A stretch of DNA of 64,000 bases from positions 15,466,001 to 15,530,000 of the forward strand of contig CM071596.1 of assembly GCA_036435485.1 (NCBI GenBank). The letters are read 5' to 3'. The DNA comes from Saposhnikovia divaricata. Lineage: Eukaryota; Streptophyta; Magnoliopsida; Apiales; Apiaceae. Both the position numbers and the translations under genes were made by a program. The notes under the pieces are model-generated. The model searched no databases. It saw only the letters and a list, made by a program, of their open reading frames with translations, and was not told the origin of the DNA. Below are positions 22,283-33,583 of this stretch, piece after piece; position 1 is the stretch's first letter, and every line of letters begins with the position of its first letter.

Positions 22283-23292
22283 CTACACAAATTCAAAAGT
22301 AAAATTCCTGTACCGCCTGCACAAAAACCGCTTACAACTATCAAGGTACACGTGGATTTTCACAGCAATTTCCTTTTTGCTAAATACAAGAAAAACGATT
22401 CATATTCCATTTCCCTCCACAAACATCGAAGACACACCATCACAAAACCAATTTACACAACATTTACCACATATACATACATATATACACACCATTACTG
22501 GCCTAAACATCCAAAGATTACATTATCCAAACTCAGAAACTATGAACAACAAACAATACACCACCGAAAGTCCTGACCAAAAACCTCTCGAACACATAAA
22601 TCGAACTCTTTTTCATAAAAGAGGAAATCGAAAACAATATCCACTTACCACCGAAACAAAAAACAAACACAAAACCACATTCAAAACCATCTACCTAAAC
22701 AGACATCACCAAATTAGAAATACATACATGGCACGGTTATCTATGAAACAGAAATCACAAAAGAAAAATGCAAGGAAAGAACAGCAAACCTTACCGCAAA
22801 GCAGGAGATACGAACGGCTTTATAAACCTCGCCGATCACCGGAATAGCACAACCACCACAAAGAACAACCAAGTAAGCACTCAATGGTAAGAGATATGAA
22901 GACAGTAAAAAGATGAGAGAAATAACTGACCAAACCTCCCTTTTTATTACGTGAGGCGCGTGAAAAGGGGGAACCACTATCACACGCAACGTGGCAGATT
23001 CTGACTGGTCCACGCCAAAAGCACAATAGTAACTACCTCGGTACAAAACACCAACTACTCACTTGGTAATAACTCCCCACTTCTCCTCACATATTATTTC
23101 AAAGGTACACTCTCTCTCCACCCAAAGGTCACTTCACTCATTAATACGCACTGCCACTTATCATTTCTCTTATTATTGGCATTTAATATTATTCTTGCAT
23201 TAATTGGCAATAATAAGCATTTATTCGCATAACAGTTACGCATATCAAACAATGAACTTTTCAACTCCGCATACGTCAAGCACCGCAAACCG
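22283..23292. other. Tat 3' non-coding region
   Basis: Between the antisense ORF and the tandem array. Open frames on both strands here are low-complexity (Thr, His, Lys-rich on plus) with no recognised domain. If the antisense ORF is transcribed, the part up to about 22790 would be its 5' leader. Confidence 0.5.
22818..22826 (-). promoter_or_regulatory. Candidate antisense TATA box
   Basis: On the minus strand the sequence reads aggTTTATAAAGccg, a good TATA-box match. It would direct transcription toward the antisense ORF whose ATG is at 22282. Only the motif and its position support it. Confidence 0.35.
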
Positions 23293-23602
23293 CCTAAGTG
23301 TTGCCCGCCAACACTTGGGGGGCACATTTTTACAAAAAACTCTAACTCCTAAGTGTTGTCCGCCAACACTTGGGGGGCACATTTTTACAAAAAACTCTAA
23401 CTCCTAAGTGTTGTCCGCCAACACTTGGGGGGCACATTTTTACAAAAAACTCTAACTCCTAAGTGTTGTCCGCCAACACTTGGGGGGCACATTTTTACAA
23501 AAAACTCTAACTCCTAAATGTTGTCCGCCAACACTTGCGGGGCTCATTTTTACACAAAAAATTCTAACTCCGAAGTGTTGCCCGCCAACACTTGGGGGGC
23601 AC
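23293..23602 (+). repeat. 55-bp tandem array with hairpins
   Basis: Five and a half units beginning at 23293, 23348, 23403, 23458, 23513 and 23570 (period 55, last step 57). Each unit contains aagtgttg-tccgc-caacactt, an 8-bp perfect stem around a 5-base loop, extendable to 11 pairs through one G-T pair. Hypervariable tandem repeats in the 3' untranslated part of Tat elements are known and can seed satellite DNA. Confidence 0.93.
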
Positions 23603-23678
23603 AAGCATTCCCTAATTTTGCATTTCTTCCGCTTCCGCTTACCGTTTCCTTTTCCTCCCCCTACCCGCAAACGCGCCT

Positions 23679-23695
23679 AGGGGGAGTGGGGGCAA
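23679..23695 (+). promoter_or_regulatory. Polypurine tract of the Tat element
   Basis: agggggagtgggggcaa immediately before the 3' LTR, the expected primer site for plus-strand DNA synthesis. Confidence 0.85.
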
Positions 23696-24420
23696 TGATA
23701 AGTACCCGCTGATAGCTATCAGCGGGCAGCCGCTACTAGTAAAACACTAACTCTCTAAAAACACAATTCTGGAATATTTGACAAAGTATATCTAATTTCA
23801 AAAGTATTATTCCAAAATACAAAAGAGTATCCACAAAAAGTATTTCAAACCATCATACTAATCCACATGCACAAAAATATCTTGCTTTATCCACTTGCAT
23901 AAAGGTACACCTACTTGCCCACTTGCATAAAGGTACATCCACTTGCCCACTTGCATAAAGGTATCTTACTCCATAAGGCAAAGAGGCAATATAATCCTCA
24001 AAGACACCCATGTGCAACAGACAAAATCTGACCAAAGTAGTTCAAGTGGCAGAATCAAGGTATGTTTGAGGGGACATCAATCACTGTTCCAATAGTGGCT
24101 CACTGTAGCTTTAACGGCACAACTAGTGGGCAACAGTGATTGAAAAACCCAACCTATAAATACCCCCATTCTACACACAAACGAGAGATACAATCCTTTC
24201 AGACACAAAAAAGCTCTCTACAATACTCTTCACATACGATATATTTTCACCAGCCCGATTATTATTATTTCCGATTACTGATTCTCACGCCGGAGGTGCT
24301 TGACGGCCACCACCCCCGGGAAAGCATTGTTTTGCAGGTACCCCAAACTCAGGTAAATTACTTCCGGTAAAGTGCCCAGAACGGTGATCGGAAGCCTCTA
24401 ATCGGCCGTGGGAATTATCA
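23696..24420 (+). repeat. 3' LTR of the Tat element
   Basis: 725 bp, TGATAAGTA to AATTATCA. It includes the perfect palindrome at 23705-23726 (cccgctgatag / ctatcagcggg), of which only one arm remains in the 5' LTR. About eleven substitutions against the 5' LTR by eye. Confidence 0.93.
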
Positions 24421-24677
24421 CAAGGGATTATAATCCCCAAATTATTACCTTATAAATCCCAAACGTAAGGGATTATAATCCCATGAATTCACATTTTGAT
24501 CATTGTTTTAGTTCACTCCCATGGGATTATAATACCTTGTGAAAGAAGGTATTATAATCCCATAGAAATGAATCAAAAAGATGATAGCAATATACTTCAA
24601 TGGAATTATAATCCTTTAAATTTAAGAAAGATAGTGTAATTTTCCAAGAATTATAATCCCCTAAAACAAACATGGCC
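24421..24677. mobile_element. Right part of the MITE split by the Tat element
   Basis: Continues the MITE begun at 15626 (the first five bases are the Tat target duplication) and ends cctaaaacaaacatggcc. The interior repeats the word gggattataat in both orientations at least six times, so the element can fold into several hairpins. Combined length without Tat is about 271 bp. Confidence 0.75.
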
Positions 24678-25600
24678 AAAGTGTTCAGTACATTAACTGC
24701 GCTAAGCGAAGCATTAACCCTAAATGTGTTACTACTTAAGAACCAGCAAGGCTGTTGTAAATAACATTATTTTTACGGAGCAACGACATTGGTAAGGGAT
24801 GTGAGAATGTCATTGTGTTGCTATTATGGAAAACAGGTCTAGGATTGTGAACATTATGACTTTCACTTAATTTATCTTCTAATGCGCAATTACATATTAC
24901 ATAGCATACATGTTGTAGTAATATTATTTAGCTTAATTACAACTTTTCAGTGTTTAACAAACATATGGGGAATACTAGCACAAGTCTACTTATATCATTT
25001 TTATTATAATACCTGAGTCTACCACACCATGTATTAACCAATCAAAAATGAGGAATTATTTTAAGACCAATCAGATTTCATTCCTAAATTTTAGACCAAT
25101 TATATCATATTAAAAGTTTTCCTTATTTATCTTTCTATACCCACTTTACTAACTGTAGTTAGTTAACAACTCTAATTAAAATATAATAACTATTTAATTT
25201 AACATGCTTATATATTATATATACTTTTAATCAAAAATATTCTATAATAAATTTCTCATATAATTTATTTTCACTTTTATTAAATAACCACTATATATTT
25301 ACGGAATTATGCTAATTATATGGTAATAACTCAACCAACATGGAAACATTAGCATAGAAAGTAGCAAGGTACCAATATTTAAATATCAAATCATGTCCTA
25401 ATAATCGGGAAAAAAAAATCATGTTCCCCTCCCTATTAATTTTTATAGGATCTATCATGTGCGATAATTTTATTTTATTTGAACCCAGGTAACAATTCAA
25501 TCTCATAATCCAGTTATAAAATTGAAGATTAGCCATCCAATTTTATCAAATTTATTTTTAAATATCAAGTCACATGTCGTGCCCTCTAGCCATTATCTAA
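24678..25600. other. AT-rich DNA with a partial copy of the adjoining Helitron 5' region
   Basis: From about 25009 the sequence tattataatacctgagtcta and the following ~240 bp are repeated in the same orientation from about 25611, a direct repeat offset by about 602 bp. The first copy has a TC-like start near 24982 (tctacttatatc) but lacks the A before it. It is probably a truncated Helitron copy in tandem with the next one. Confidence 0.5.
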
Positions 25601-26617
25601 TCCTATCCTATTATTATAATACCTGAGTCTACCCAGGTATACAGTTAGATGCAGTTAGCCATCAGAAATTATGAATTATTTTAGGACCAATCAGAGATCA
25701 TTCCTAAATTTTAGACCAATCATAAAATATTAAAAGTTTTCCTTATTTACCATTCACATCCTATTATACTAACCGTGGTTAGTTACCAATTTTAATTTAA
25801 ATATAGTAGTTACTTGATTTTAAATATTGATATATTACATATTTTTTAATGTCAAAATTTTTTTATAATAAATTAATATTCTAAATAAAAATCAATTAGG
25901 ATTATACAAATGTATAATATTAAGCGATTTTCGCAATATTAATTTTTCACTCTTTTGATTTACAATTAATCATAAATACATTATATATATTACGAATAAA
26001 ATTTCATAAATATATATATAAGAGCCAATCAGAATTTACCACTAAAATTATATTAATCATATCATTCTCATCCTAATTTATTTATCGTGGTCATTTAACA
26101 ATTTTTTTGAAATACAAAATTTATTTAGTACATGCATAAATTACAAATTTTTTAAAGTGATTAAATGTTTACTGACTTATCAATATTTTAATTTAAAGTC
26201 AATCAGAGTTATACTATTATATATAACGAGCTAAATTTCATAAATATCAATTACAATTAAACTATAATATATAGTACATATTTCAGATTAATTTTTATAA
26301 ATACTTATTAATTAATTAATCAAAATTTTTAATTTAAAATCAATCATAATTATTTTAGTATTTACTTGCACATCTACTCTTTGCGCCCTTCTATATACGT
26401 ATAGAGCCATTTTCTAAAATTACGTAATTTTCAATTGATTTAAATGAAAATATACTATTTTAATACATGTGTCTATTTTATCTATATTATATAATATAAT
26501 ATTTTAATATCTCAAACTCTCGATCTACAATCATAAGATGCAATCAAATTTGAATAAATCGATATTATTAAATTAAAATTTTTAAAAAGTAAAAAAAAAA
26601 TTGACACACTATTATAA

Positions 26618-26878
26618 ATAAAAAATAAAATTCATTACAGAGTCAATAAAAATATTGTTAGTGAATATTTTCATAACAAATTGGTCAACTCAACGCAAAA
26701 ATTCTTATAATTCACTATTTGTTTGATAAATAATTAATTTATCAATAAAATGGCATATGACATCTACAAAAATAATCAAAATTTTGAGTTTTCTTGTAAA
26801 TCACAATTTTTTATAGGTAATTAATTCATCTATAAAAGGTCATACAACATCTACAAAAATAATCAAGATCAGACAAGA
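26618..26878 (+). repeat. Direct repeat flanking the solo LTR, copy 1
   Basis: About 260 bp, starting near aaaataaaattcattacaga and ending near aataatcaagatcagacaag. It is repeated with few changes at 28105-28368 (shared words include gtgaatattttcataacaaa and aaaatggcatatgacatcta). Confidence 0.85.
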
Positions 26879-27006
26879 AATTACTCAATTATTAAAAAAA
26901 AAACTAGATTCAACCAATTAAAATACTAAAATGAATTTTGAACCAATTATCTTTAACATTTTACTTCTACGTATTTTTTAGTTGTGCAATAACTAACTGA
27001 ACAAAC

Positions 27007-28014
27007 TGTTAGGAATTGTACTTGATGATAACTTCACAATCAATCAAATTGTATAAGGTTTTGTAGCTGTCAACGGATGAGGATTTATAACTCTATCCGT
27101 TGACAGGTAGCTCATCAACGGATGAGGTTTTGTAGCATACTGCAGTATCTCTATGTTATCAGTTGATAGTGTTTTTATCCACAGTCATGTTGACCATCAA
27201 CGGATAGGCAGAATAGGATAGCCAATTGTAAATAAGCTATGCTATGTAATTCTGTCTAAGTGAAAGTGTATCAACAGATGAAGACAAAACTCTATCAACG
27301 GATACAACTCAAATCCACTCTATCAACGGATACAGCTCAAGTCTCAATATCAACGGATACAGCTCAATACATCATCAACGGATGTCAGTGTACAATATCA
27401 ACGGATAATCATTGACACTGTCTCTTATGCAAAGCTGGGGATTAGCAGTTGATAAGGACAGGTTTGACTGACAGATCACATGGGTTGATAGTAGATACAA
27501 AAAGCAGTATGGCAGCCGTGCTTTGGAAACACAGAAGAAAGAAGCATTCCGTTTACACTATGAATACAAGAAAGGTGCAGGAGACATGTCTGTTCACAAG
27601 GACAACCTTTCGGCTACATGTGTATTTGGAGTGTAGTAGCAAGTCAACTAGAATTAGATTAATATTATCTTATTCTAGTAGTACTTGTAAAACTTGGGAT
27701 TTATAACCAAGTGTAGCAACTCTTTGTAGGCTAAGAAAACATATACATTTGCTTAGGGTTTTTATTGAATATCCTTAGAAAGCAAAGAGTTGTAAAACAG
27801 AAGCTGTGTACTTTTGTATCACAGAGTTTTCTTCGAATAAAAGCTTCAGGTGGTGCATTTAACCACCTGATTTTTTATGTGTTTGTGCATTAATCTTTCT
27901 ACAGCAATTATCTAAGTATAGATTTCTGGAGTTCTTATCAGAAATTTATAAATATCAAGAATTGTATTCAACCCCCCTTCTACAATTATACAAGTGTGTA
28001 ATCTGGGAATAACA
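27007..28014. mobile_element. Solo LTR, probably copia-type
   Basis: 1,008 bp with TGTTA…TAACA ends and a perfect 5-bp target duplication, caaac (27002-27006 and 28015-28019). No internal retrotransposon region is present, so this is the product of recombination between two LTRs. The stretch attcaaccccccttctaca near the right end is reminiscent of copia (SIRE-like) LTRs. Short open frames inside have no recognisable domain. It is notable for eight direct and one inverted copy of CAACGGAT between 27071 and 27406. Confidence 0.75.
27071..27406. promoter_or_regulatory. Cluster of CAACGGAT words in the solo LTR
   Basis: CAACGGAT occurs at 27071, 27116, 27198, 27296, 27324, 27351, 27376 and 27399, with an inverted copy (atccgttg) at 27094. 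The reverse complement CCGTTG fits the plant MYB core CNGTTR. The spacing of the last five (23-28 bp) suggests amplification of a binding-site-sized unit. Confidence 0.5.
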
Positions 28015-28104
28015 CAAACAAATTGACATGATAATATATTTGAATTATTCAAAATACTAAATATACTCACAAATAGTATTAAATATTATTTGGTGTATAA
28101 ATTA

Positions 28105-28368
28105 TCAATCAAAAATAAAATTCATTACATAGTCAATGAAAATATTGTTAGTGAATATTTTCATAACAAATTGGTCAACTCAACGCAAAAATTCTATAAT
28201 TCACTATTTTTTTTTATAAATAATATAATTTATCAATAAAATGGCATATGACATCTACAAAAATAATTAAAATTTCGAATTTTCTTTAAAATCACAATTT
28301 TTTATATGTAATTAATTCATCAATAAAAGGTCATACAACATCTACAAAAATAATGATCAGACAAGCAC
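28105..28368 (+). repeat. Direct repeat flanking the solo LTR, copy 2
   Basis: Second copy of 26618-26878. Without the solo LTR and its target duplication the two copies would lie about 475 bp apart, so the duplication need not be part of the LTR element. Confidence 0.85.
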
Positions 28369-29472
28369 ATATTAAAATAAATCAAATGAAGTTTTCCATC
28401 ATCCAAACTACGATCGTAGATCAGATCTTAAATTGTGGTACATCCCTCGCTTATATCACAAAAAAATATAGTTTTTTGGCGAGATAATCCAACAACTTAT
28501 TGTAATCGTGCGGAAAATATATATCTGATTTGTCAGAACGTATTCGAACAAACAACCGTAACAAAACAAAGCAAAATCAACCAAAACGTTGATGTTAGCC
28601 CCTAAACTTTAGTTTAATATTTTTGGGAGAGGATGAGAGAGAGGAACCGCTACGACATTCATTATAAAAATCACTATTATTGATAACTAGATAGGTCGAT
28701 ACATATAAAATTATATATTGCTTTTAGTAAAAGGTGCCCTCTTTAATTTTGTTTATTCTTGAATAAAATTTATTGTATTCAATTCCCATATCCTAATCTA
28801 AGAACAGACATATCGAATTTGCTTGGGTTGATTGATAACATCTATTTTTTATATCAATAAACCCTTAAATAGAGGTAAAAAGAAACATAATAATTTGGTA
28901 GGTAAATTCTAAACAAACATAGATATTTATTAACAATAAACAAAATTTGAAAAAAGGGGCTTCATTTTATGTACTACACTCTTAGTTTTGTTTGTAGCAT
29001 CTCAATGTTGTTTTCAGTTATATAGTAACATACATAGATAACTTGGGCAGAAAGTAACATTTTATGTGATTGTCATATTTTTTCTTTTCGCGTATTATTT
29101 TCCTTCGTTTACAAAATATTGTGTAGTTTAGTATCATTTTGTGTTCAAATATTGGGTACACAAAAAAATTTCATGTTATTTTCATACAAGATCCAAAAGA
29201 CACACGTCATGAATTAATGTACACAACACAAACGATTTGTCAAGTCTACACGTAAGGCTTTCTTCTAACATATATACTCACTGTTAAAGAAAAATTAATT
29301 TAATATTTTCTAACACGATAATTAAATTACAAGGACACATATAAAATAGTGTGATTATGCTTTATGTATTACACATTTGATTTTAGTTTCATGTACAGTT
29401 TTCTATTCTAACATGATAGTCAAATAAAAAAAAGATAGGTGATACTCATTTTCAAATATCTTATTTTACGCA
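28369..29472. other. AT-rich non-coding DNA
   Basis: No gene or transposon ends recognised. It lies inside the candidate Helitron at 25601-31054. Confidence 0.4.
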
Positions 29473-30213
29473 TAGGGATGACAACGTGTTGGGTTCAGTT
29501 CGAGTTTTGTAAAATCCAAACCCATATCTAAATATTTTTGGGTTTTAAAAATAAATTCAAATCCAAATCCAAAACTCAATATCAAAAACTGAATCCGTCG
29601 GGTTTCGATTAGATATGATTTTTTCCTGTATCCAAAATTAGTATTAATGTAGTCAAATTTAAAAAATTGCTACACGGAAACAATATTTATTATATTTATA
29701 AAATAACTAAAAATTAAAATGATTAAATTAAGTAAATAGTTAAATGTAACATATTGTACAAATTGAAATGACATACTAAGTAAAATTTAAAATATGTTAA
29801 AAAATAATTCTTCATATACAACACAAATGAAAAATTTATGTAAATAAAAGAAAATTACATCTTAAATATTTCAATAAAACATGATATTGAGAAATTGAAG
29901 TTCTAATTATTAAATTAGTATTGACTATTTTTAATAAAATATTTGAATAAAAATAAATAAATTATATGTCTTATATCTAAATATTACATATAATAATTTC
30001 AAATTATGATATTATATTATTTATGTATCGGGTTTCGATATTGGATCTGATTTCGGATTTCGGATCGAATATGGGTTCGGTACAATTGAAATCCAAATCC
30101 AATCGAAATTATTTTGGGTTTATAATTTAAATAATCCAAAAATCCAGGTTCGGTATATCCAAAATTTTGGTTTCAGATTGGGTACCATCAAATCGAATTA
30201 TTTTGCAATCCTA
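29473..30213. mobile_element. hAT-like MITE (degenerate)
   Basis: Starts tagggatgacaa and ends ttgcaatccta, imperfect inverted ends of the TAGGGATGRCAA type common in plant hAT MITEs. The flanks tttacgca and tttatggg agree at five of eight positions. The end regions are filled with complementary runs of ggttcgg- and atccaaa-like words; no coding capacity. Confidence 0.5.
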
Positions 30214-31050
30214 TTTATGGGTAAAAGAAAATTAATATTTAATATACCATGTTCTAATAAAAAATTTAACATATAAACTTCCAAAATGAATATACACATT
30301 TTAAGTTGTCATTAAAAATAAGCTTAGGGCAATCACCATAAACTTTGACAGTCATATCTTACTCTAAGAACGAAATATATTGGATAGTAAATCAATTCAC
30401 TAATAAAAGAACATATGATTTGTAAAAATGATATTAAACGAACACATAATAAACTAGACTAGATTAAAGTTTTCTTTACATATTTACGTTCATTTAATGG
30501 ATCTTGCACAATAGAGATCATTTCTCATATCGCTGAAACATGTAGTCTTTTTTGAGAGACAATCTAATGATTTATAACAATCTTGAGAAATAAGTGTTTA
30601 TGAATTTTTAATATGTGTTCGAAAAATTGATCGCGATCCATGAAATCTTTTTGAATGAATTAATATAATTAAAATTATAGAAATCCATAATACTGCACAT
30701 TTATATATACCAAATTTCCAAAAGAATAGAACTTAAAATATGGGTTAAAAAAACGTATGAATTTCGTAAAAATATTCTTAAAAGTGAGAGAAATCAAATG
30801 AAAAAAGAAAATTAAGAAAAAGCAATAAAAAGGGGCTTAAAATGTTTCAGCGGAGGATGTGAATGTTATGATAATGTTCGATAATATTAATATTAATGCA
30901 ATTGAGATAAATTAACGAATAAGTAATTTTGCACTTAAGTTAGTCACTTTCTAATTAAATTATCATTTTTTCTAAATAATAATTGATATAACATGATTAT
31001 ATTTATTAATTAATAAATTTTATCATTCGGTGCGTAACACGAGTAGAACG
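30214..31050. other. AT-rich non-coding DNA
   Basis: Nothing recognised apart from the Helitron 3' end that closes it at 31054. Confidence 0.4.
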
Positions 31051-31068
31051 CTAGTATCCTATATATAA

Positions 31069-31110
31069 CTAGCGTAATAACCCGTGCGAGGCACGGGTCA
31101 TCTTCTAGAA
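31069..31110 (-). mobile_element. Helitron 3' terminus (minus strand)
   Basis: Plus strand A|CTAGCGTAATAACCCGTGCGAGGCACGGGT: read on the minus strand, a perfect hairpin (acccgtgcctcgcacgggt) followed by ttattacg and CTAG-T. The element would extend rightward, perhaps to 31837 where the next Helitron begins. No 5' terminus was found, so it may be truncated. The interval 31111-31837 is AT-rich and has no gene. Confidence 0.65.
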
Positions 31111-33578
31111 GTTGATGTAAACTCGTTTATTTTTACGATTTAAAGAATATATATTGACATGATTGTATAGTTTCCGTTAAAACATGTTTGTTATAATGTC
31201 CCAATTTTGTTTTACAGAAAATTTGATTTAATTATTCAGATAAGCACTCAAAATAAAATAGTTCTTTTGATGTCTTTCTCTTTCAAGGTATATTTAAGAA
31301 TACAATCATAAAATAAATGAGTCGTACATGAATGACATATTTATTCATATTCCAGTTATAATTTTGACAACTCAAGAAACCTGTTATTTACCCACGTAAT
31401 GTTTCACAATAAAGATGTTGTCCAATCAGTATATAAAAAACTAATTGCATAATTTAAAATTTTATCTTTTTAGGCAAATAATTTTAACTACCTCATAGTA
31501 TATAATGTGATTGATCGATCATAATATTTTGTGTATGTGCATGCTATGCAATATACTAGTTTCTAAGATATTTGTTAACTTGGCTGTATTTTTAATCCTT
31601 TTTACAATTTATTTTGAATTTTTTTAATATTCTTTCCAACCAAAATTTCTTTATGTGTATTATACGACTTTTAATTGATGTACATATGATATGAACTGAT
31701 TCCTATATATGGTATTATTATATGTTATATGATCTTTTTTCAAGGAAGAGTATCTTTCTCAACTTATCTACAAGGTTTATTTTTTTTAACTTTTGTACTA
31801 TATGACATTTTTAAGGATCTCATCTTTTGATTATATACTAGCTTAAACCCCGTGCGATGCACGGATTTTTTTTAATATTATATGAATTTTTTTTATTAAT
31901 TTAAATTAATTTTTTAAAACATAAATTTTTTAGGATAAAATTTTTATATGAGATGACTTGATAATAATTATAAAAATGTTATCCGTGATATTTCTAGAGA
32001 ATAAGGGATTTTAGTTAGAAAATATAGAAATGATGATAAATTTTAGTTGAAAAAGGTAATCGGTTAATTATTAGTAATTATAAAATTATTATTTTATTTT
32101 ATTAAATAGAATTCTCGTGATATGATTTTAAAAAAAAAGGATTTAGTTAGAAAAAATTAAAAATGTAACATGTTCTAGATCAAAAAGGTAATTGATTAGT
32201 TTATTATAATTATAATTTAATTACATTATTTTACTAAATACAATTGCTCGTAATGTTTTTAGAAAAGGAGAAATTAATATTGTTCGTGATATTTCTATTA
32301 AAAGAGAGATTTTAGTTAGAAAATATAGAAAAGATGATACGCTTTAGCTGAAAAAGGTAATCGGTTAATTATTAATAATATAATATTATTAGTATATTGT
32401 AATAAATATAACCGTCCGTGATATAATTGGAAAAATAGAGATTTTAGTTAAAGAAAATAGAAAGGTAGCGTGAAAATTAAAAAAATGACACGATTTATGT
32501 GAAAAAGGTAATTGATTAGTTTGTAGTAATTTTAATTTAATTATGTTATTTTACTAAATAAAATAGTTCATGGTTTTTAGAAAATGAGAAATTAATGTTG
32601 CCCGTGATATTTCTAGAAAAAAGGCAATTTAATTAGAAAAAAATTAAAAAGATGATACGTTTTAGATGAAAAGGTAATCGATTAATTATTAGTGTAATAA
32701 TTTTATTATTTTATTTTTATTAAATAGAATCGCCCATGATATAATTGGAAAAGGAGATGTTTTACTAAAAGAAAAGAGAAAAAGTAACGTATTTTGGATG
32801 GAAAAGGTAACCACCGTCCATGATATAATTGGAAAAAGAGATATTTTAGTTTGAAAAAGAAAGGTAACGTGTTTTGACTGAAAAAGGAAATTGATTAGTT
32901 AATAGTAATTATAATATAATTAAGTTATTTTATTAAACAAATTTGCTTGTAGTCTTTTAAAAAAGGAGAAATTGATTTATGTGAAAAAGGTAATTGATTA
33001 GTTTATAGTAACTGTAATTTAATTATGTTATTTTACCAAATAAAATTGCTCATAGTTTTTAGAAAATGAGAAATGAATGTTGACGACCGTGATATTTCTA
33101 GAAGAAAAAAGGGAATTTCATTAAAAAAAAATAGAAAAGATGATACGTTTTAGCTGAAAAGATAATAAGTTAATTATTAGTATTATAATATTATTATTTT
33201 ATTTTTATTAAATAGAAACTCCCGTTATATAATTGGAAAAAGAAAGGTTTTAGTAAGAGAAAAGGAAAAAGGTAACGTGTTTTGATTGAAAAAGTAACCG
33301 TCCATGATATAATTGGAAAAATATAGATTTTAGTTAGAGAAAATAAAAAGGCAACGTATTTTGATTAAAAAAGGTAATTGATTAGTAGTAATTATAATAT
33401 AATTATGTTATTTTATTTAACAAAATTTCTTGTAGTGTTTTTAAAAAAGGAGAAATTTATTTAGATAAAATGTAAAAGATATTGTATTTTATCTGAAAAA
33501 GGAAATTATTTAGTTGTTGAAAAATAAAAAAGGTAATATGTTTAACCTGAAAAGGGAAATTGATTAATAAAGGAGAAG

Positions 33579-33583
33579 TTTTA
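33579..33583. repeat. Target-site duplication of Tekay element 1 (left)
   Basis: tttta, repeated exactly at 47120-47124. Confidence 0.9.

Larger units (their letters stand above)
15645..24420 (+). mobile_element. Ty3/gypsy LTR retrotransposon, Tat lineage (8,776 bp)
   Basis: Complete element with TGATAA…TTATCA LTRs, a 5-bp target duplication, a long polyprotein frame, a polypurine tract and a 3' region with tandem repeats. A second, archaeal-type RNase H between the RT-RNase H and the integrase is the signature of the Tat lineage (Ogre/Retand type). By eye the LTRs differ by about a dozen positions in ~710 bp, suggesting a fairly recent insertion. It is probably non-autonomous now: the integrase frame stops early where it meets an antisense ORF, and the start of gag is disturbed. 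It is inserted inside an older MITE. Confidence 0.93.
25601..31054 (+). mobile_element. Candidate plus-strand Helitron (~5.4 kb, non-coding)
   Basis: The left end A|TCCTATCCTATTATTATAATACC has the TC start and Helitron-like opening. The right end is CTAG|T at 31051-31054, preceded by a degenerate hairpin (ggtgcgtaacacgag) about a dozen bases before it. No RepHel or RPA coding sequence is seen inside, so it would be non-autonomous. It contains a solo LTR, a direct duplication and a hAT-like MITE. Pairing these two ends is an inference; each could belong to a different element. Confidence 0.4.

Noticed and set aside
22052..22847. 174- and 213-codon plus-strand ORFs in the Tat 3' region
   Set aside because: Thr/His/Lys-rich, no domain; the first partly shadows the antisense ORF. 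The overlapping minus-strand frame 22741-23046 is also unlike any known protein.
23293..23602. CRISPR-like regular array
   Set aside because: Units are contiguous 55-bp repeats without variable spacers, in a plant retrotransposon.
27449..27706. 85-codon ORF inside the solo LTR
   Set aside because: No motif and an unlikely composition; LTR sequence.
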